The notes under the pieces were generated by a model that had not been told where the DNA came from, did not search any database, and saw nothing but the letters and a program-made list of their open reading frames with translations. A stretch of DNA of 64,000 nucleotides from Polaromonas sp. GTDB taxonomy: Bacteria; Pseudomonadota; Gammaproteobacteria; Burkholderiales; Burkholderiaceae_C. Shown here piece by piece: positions 60,321-64,000 of the stretch; the stretch's first letter is position 1; every line of letters begins with the position of its first letter. The position numbers were made by a program, and so were the translations under genes. The DNA lies in NCBI GenBank assembly GCA_028292745.1, contig JAQGLT010000054.1, positions 54,511 to 118,510 of the forward strand. The letters run 5' to 3'.

Positions 60321-61043
60321 ATGCTTATGAAATCCAACACGCCTGCCCAGGATGGCACTGAAGAGGGAACCCCTGTTTCCGTCAAGATACGCGAACGCTT
60401 GGCCCGGGCGCGCAAGCGTTTCAATGCCAATGACAACATTGCCGATTTTATTGAGCCCGGTGAGCTGGAGCGCTTGCTTGACGAGGTGGAGGTGAAGATG
60501 CAGGGTGTTCTGGACAGCCTGGTGATCGACACCCAGAGCGACCACAACACCGGCAACACAGCGCGCCGCGTGGCCAAGATGTACCTGAACGAAGTCTTCA
60601 GCGGCCGGTATGTGCAGCCCCCGCGCATCACCGAGTTCCCCAATGCCGAGCATCTCAACGAGCTGATGATCGTCGGGCCGATTACTGTTCGCAGCGCCTG
60701 CTCCCATCATTTTTGCCCAGTGATCGGGAAGATCTGGATTGGCGTCATGCCCAATGAACACACCAATGTGATCGGCCTGTCCAAATATGCGCGCCTGGCC
60801 GAATGGATCATGGGCCGCCCCCAGATCCAGGAAGAGGCCGTGGTGCAGCTGGCAGACCTGATCATGGAAAAAACCCAGCCCGACGGCTTGGCGATCGTGA
60901 TGGAAGCCAGCCATTACTGCATGGCCTGGCGGGGCGTCAAGGACATGGACAGCAAGATGATCAATTCGGTCATGCGGGGCGTGTTCTTGAAAGATTCGAC
61001 TTTGCGCCGTGAGTTTCTCGCGCTTATTCCAAGAAAAGGTTAA
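60321..61043 (+). CDS. folE: GTP cyclohydrolase I
   Basis: GPITVRSACSHHFCPVIGKIWIGVMPNEHTNVIGLSKYARLAEWIMGRPQIQEEAV. Confidence 0.95.
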   Translation: MLMKSNTPAQDGTEEGTPVSVKIRERLARARKRFNANDNIADFIEPGELERLLDEVEVKMQGVLDSLVIDTQSDHNTGNTARRVAKMYLNEVFSGRYVQPPRITEFPNAEHLNELMIVGPITVRSACSHHFCPVIGKIWIGVMPNEHTNVIGLSKYARLAEWIMGRPQIQEEAVVQLADLIMEKTQPDGLAIVMEASHYCMAWRGVKDMDSKMINSVMRGVFLKDSTLRREFLALIPRKG

Positions 61044-61047
61044 CTTC

Positions 61048-61470
61048 ATGCTGGTTCGTTTGCTTTATGCGAGTCGTGCCGTGGACAGCAGCGCCGATGC
61101 CATCAGCGGCATTCTGGCCCACTCACGGCAATACAACCCGACCTTGGGAATCACGGGCATTCTTTGCTATGGCGGCGGCGTGTTCTTGCAGGCCATTGAA
61201 GGCGGCCGCATGGCCGTCAGCGATCTGTTCGGCCACATCCAGAAAGACCCGCGCCACAAGGATGTGGTGCTGCTCGACTACGAAGAGATTTCCGAGCGCC
61301 GTTTTGGTGGGTGGACCATGGGAACGGTCAATCTGCTCAAGCTGAACCATTCCATTTTGCTCAAGTACTCTGAAAAGGCAGAACTTGACCCGTATGCGGC
61401 GTCGGGCAAGGTCTCCCTTGCCTTGCTTGAGGAATTGATGGCGACAGCGTCCATCATCGGCCGCGCCTGA
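61048..61470 (+). CDS. BLUF-domain photoreceptor-like protein
   Basis: MLVRLLYASRAVDSSADAISGILAHSRQYNPTLGITGILCYGGGVFLQAIEG...ERRFGGWTMG BLUF signature. Confidence 0.93.
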   Translation: MLVRLLYASRAVDSSADAISGILAHSRQYNPTLGITGILCYGGGVFLQAIEGGRMAVSDLFGHIQKDPRHKDVVLLDYEEISERRFGGWTMGTVNLLKLNHSILLKYSEKAELDPYAASGKVSLALLEELMATASIIGRA

Positions 61471-61531
61471 AAAAGTCGGGCGGAGCCGGGCAGGGCAGGA
61501 TGGCTGGCATCGGCGGCGCTGGATGTAGTGC

Positions 61532-62374
61532 GTGAATCTGCAATCTGACATGCATGGCATTCATGACCTGCTGATCGGCTGCGATTTTTCATGCAGCCCC
61601 AGCCGCCGAAAACCCATCGTGATGGCCGAGGGCACTGTCGCGAAAGGGCGTGTGCTGCTGTCTGGATTTGAACGCCTGGAGTCGCTTGACCGCTTTGACG
61701 CGTGGCTGCTTCAAAAGCGCCGCTGGGTAGGCGCCTTTGATTTTCCGTTTGGATTGCCACGCGAACTGGTCGTTCACCTGGGCTGGCCCCTGCAATGGTT
61801 GGAACTGATGGGCCACTATGCCAGCCTGAGCCGTGCCGACATCAGAACGACCTTTGCGGCCTTTTGCAATGCGCGGCCGGTGGGTCAGAAGTTTGCCCAT
61901 CGCACCACCGATGGGCCATCCGGCGCCAGTCCGTCGATGAAATGGGTCAATCCGCCCGTGGCCTATATGCTCCATGCCGGTGTGCCGCGCTTGCTGGCCG
62001 CTGGTGTCCATTTGCCAGGGCTTCACGACGGCGACAGGGAGCGTGTTGCGCTTGAAGGCTACCCCGGCCTGCTGGCGCGAGAAATTCTGGGCAACCGTTC
62101 CTACAAAAGCGATGACCGAGCCAAGCAGACGCCTGAGCGGCTGATTGCGCGCAAAGACCTCATCACTGCCCTGGAGCATGGTCAGACCCGTCTGGCATTG
62201 CGGCTGAAAGTCAGCCATGCGCAACGCGACACGCTGGTGGACGATGCCAGCGGCGACAGTCTGGACGCCGTGCTGTGTCTGCTGCAGGCTGCCTGGGCAG
62301 CGCAGCAGGGCGGGCCTGCTTACGGTCTGCCCGCCAACATGGATGCGCTGGAAGGTTGGACAGTCACGGCGTGA
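61532..62374 (+). CDS. DUF429 domain protein
   Basis: LLIGCDFSCSPSRRKPIVMAEG...WVGAFDFPFGLPRELV...EGYPGLLAREILGNRSYK. Confidence 0.8.
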   Translation: MNLQSDMHGIHDLLIGCDFSCSPSRRKPIVMAEGTVAKGRVLLSGFERLESLDRFDAWLLQKRRWVGAFDFPFGLPRELVVHLGWPLQWLELMGHYASLSRADIRTTFAAFCNARPVGQKFAHRTTDGPSGASPSMKWVNPPVAYMLHAGVPRLLAAGVHLPGLHDGDRERVALEGYPGLLAREILGNRSYKSDDRAKQTPERLIARKDLITALEHGQTRLALRLKVSHAQRDTLVDDASGDSLDAVLCLLQAAWAAQQGGPAYGLPANMDALEGWTVTA

Positions 62375-62401
62375 CATTTCGCCCAACCTGCCCGCCATGA
62401 T

Positions 62402-62468
62402 AGGATTTTTAGATGATTTAAGCTGTTTACGCAGGCAGGGTAAGCGCTTTAAGCTATCAATTTAGTAG
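62402..62468 (-). repeat. Two-hairpin repeat, copy 11 (upstream of SNase)
   Basis: CTACTAAATTGATAGCTTAAAGCGCTTACCCTGCCTGCGTAAACAGCTTAAATCATCTAAAAATCCTA. Confidence 0.65.
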
Positions 62469-62474
62469 TAACAC

Positions 62475-63020
62475 ATGAACACACCTTCTGCTTTGAAAAT
62501 AGGCATGCTTGCCATTTTTGCCACTCTGCTCAATTTTTCTAGCATGGGGGCGGCCGCGGCAGCCCGAACAGCCAGAACAAGCTGGACGGGCGTCGTGACC
62601 TATGTGGTGGATGGCGATACCGTCCGCATACAGCGGCCCAAAGGCAGCAAGCCGGTCAGCGTTCGCATCGATGGGATCGACGCGCCGGAAATCTGCCAGC
62701 CGGGAGGCACGGCTGCCCGCGACGCACTGAAGCGCCGGGTGCTGGGCAAGCCTGTCGTGGTGCAAAGCAAGGCTCGCGACAACTACGGGCGCCTGGTGGC
62801 CCGCATTGTGTTTGATCAGCAGGACCAGGGCGGCTGGCTGGTGGCGCAAGGGCTGGCATGGTCTTACCGCTACCGAAACAATGCAGGCCCCTATGCTGCT
62901 CAGCAAGGCCGTGCCCAGAAGGCAAGACTTGGGATGTTTTCACCGGTTTATGCCGCAGCCCCTGTGTACCCAGCCGAGTTTCGGAAAAAGCATGGAAGCT
63001 GCTATGCCCGGTACCGTTAA
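62475..63020 (+). CDS. Secreted thermonuclease/SNase-like nuclease
   Basis: VVTYVVDGDTVRIQRPKGSKPVSVRIDGIDAPEICQPGGTAARDALKRRVLGKPV...DNYGRLVARI. Confidence 0.94.
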   Translation: MNTPSALKIGMLAIFATLLNFSSMGAAAAARTARTSWTGVVTYVVDGDTVRIQRPKGSKPVSVRIDGIDAPEICQPGGTAARDALKRRVLGKPVVVQSKARDNYGRLVARIVFDQQDQGGWLVAQGLAWSYRYRNNAGPYAAQQGRAQKARLGMFSPVYAAAPVYPAEFRKKHGSCYARYR

Positions 63021-63222
63021 TCGGTAATGGCGTAATTGCAGGGCAAGACGACCTCCGGTGGCCTCGGGCTCATGCTATGACGACCCTGCCGCAGCCCAGA
63101 AATAGTGCGGCTGATTTGCCGGAGAATCAGATGATCAGATAAGCGCAAAATAAAGCCGCTAGATTTGCTTTGCAGCGCACTCGAATGTTTCCAAGTGCGT
63201 TTGACTAAAACCAGTGTTCCTT

Positions 63223-63765
63223 ATGAAAAATAAACTTTTTGAAGCTTTGACCGACCGTTTGCATTGCCTCGCCAACCCATTGCCGGTAGTCGCTTCCTTG
63301 TGTGTGGCGCTTTCATTGGCTGCTTGTCAAAAGCCTGACGACAATCAAACACCAGGTCAGAAAATTGACGCGGCCATTGCCAAGACTGGAGAGGTTGCCG
63401 CAGAGGCCAAGGTCAAGGCGGAACAATCCAGTGCGCAAGTCAAGACCAAAACAGAGGAAACCTTTGCCAAGGCAGGCGCAGCCTTGAAGGATGCCACCCA
63501 AAATGCCGAGGCTTCCGCCAAGGTGGCAGCCAGCAAAGCGCTCGAAAAAATGGATGACATGGCAATCACCACCGCCATTTCAGCCGGGCTGGCCAAGGAC
63601 CCTGAACTCAGCGCTTTGAAAATCAACGTGGACACCAAGGACGGTGCCGTCACCCTGAACGGCTCCGCCCCGACGCCGGCAGCGGTAGAGCGAGCCGGCG
63701 CATTGGCAAAGACGTTCAACGGCGTGCAATCAGTCAGCAATAAGCTGGTCGTCAAAGAAAAATAA
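63223..63765 (+). CDS. BON domain lipoprotein-like protein
   Basis: SLCVALSLAACQKPDD lipobox-like; Ala/Lys-rich coil; ITTAISAGLAKDPELSALKINVDTKDGAVTLNGSAPTPAAVERAGALAKTFNGVQSVSNKLVV. Confidence 0.9.
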   Translation: MKNKLFEALTDRLHCLANPLPVVASLCVALSLAACQKPDDNQTPGQKIDAAIAKTGEVAAEAKVKAEQSSAQVKTKTEETFAKAGAALKDATQNAEASAKVAASKALEKMDDMAITTAISAGLAKDPELSALKINVDTKDGAVTLNGSAPTPAAVERAGALAKTFNGVQSVSNKLVVKEK

Positions 63766-64000
63766 ACGGGGTGCGGTGACGACGGGAACGTCGTACCGAC
63801 GCATGGGAGTGATTGCTGCCGGCGACGGAAAAAATCGATCAGCGGATTATCTGGGGCGTGAAATTTGCTAATCCAACCTGAGTTTTGGATAAGCAGCGCT
63901 GCGGTATCAGGGTGACAGCAGATAGGCCTTGGGTCAAAAATGGCATCTCCCAAATGCGTGTGAAGGTGCCCCACCATGAACAATGCCACAGAGCTGTTTT

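Overview
The window is about 64 kb of GC-rich chromosome from a betaproteobacterium. Gene content and order suggest Comamonadaceae, probably Polaromonas-like (inference). Most of it is dense housekeeping sequence: tamAB, a MoxR/VWA locus, cytochrome c4, the pcaIJF beta-ketoadipate genes with a divergent IclR regulator, a KefB/C-type antiporter, a complete caa3-like cytochrome oxidase and biogenesis cluster (coxB-coxA-ctaG-coxC-SURF1-ctaA-ctaB-SCO), rpoH, ftsY, an M16 protease pair, rsmD-coaD, a TPR-lolB-ispE-tRNA-Gln-prs-rplY-pth block, mutM-dynamin-mutY, rapZ, recN, nadK, hrcA, a CAT-anticodon tRNA, pssA, a decaying gentisate locus, nudB-clsB-folE-BLUF, and SNase and BON proteins. I see no CRISPR, rRNA, IS element or prophage. 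The main unexplained signal is a dispersed ~62-bp two-hairpin repeat that starts with a 17-bp palindrome, GCTAY-N7-RTAGC. I find 11 composite copies and several solo palindromes by eye. Some copies sit inside genes and appear to supply functional parts: the lipobox of LolB, the signal peptide of an M16 protease homolog, and the Shine-Dalgarno plus start codon of a VWA protein. Other notable points are a CIRCE-like operator upstream of rpoH, a fumarylpyruvate hydrolase gutted by an internal deletion next to an intact gentisate dioxygenase, a frameshifted Gfo/Idh/MocA remnant, and tandem TTC-N7-GAA operators at the pca promoter.
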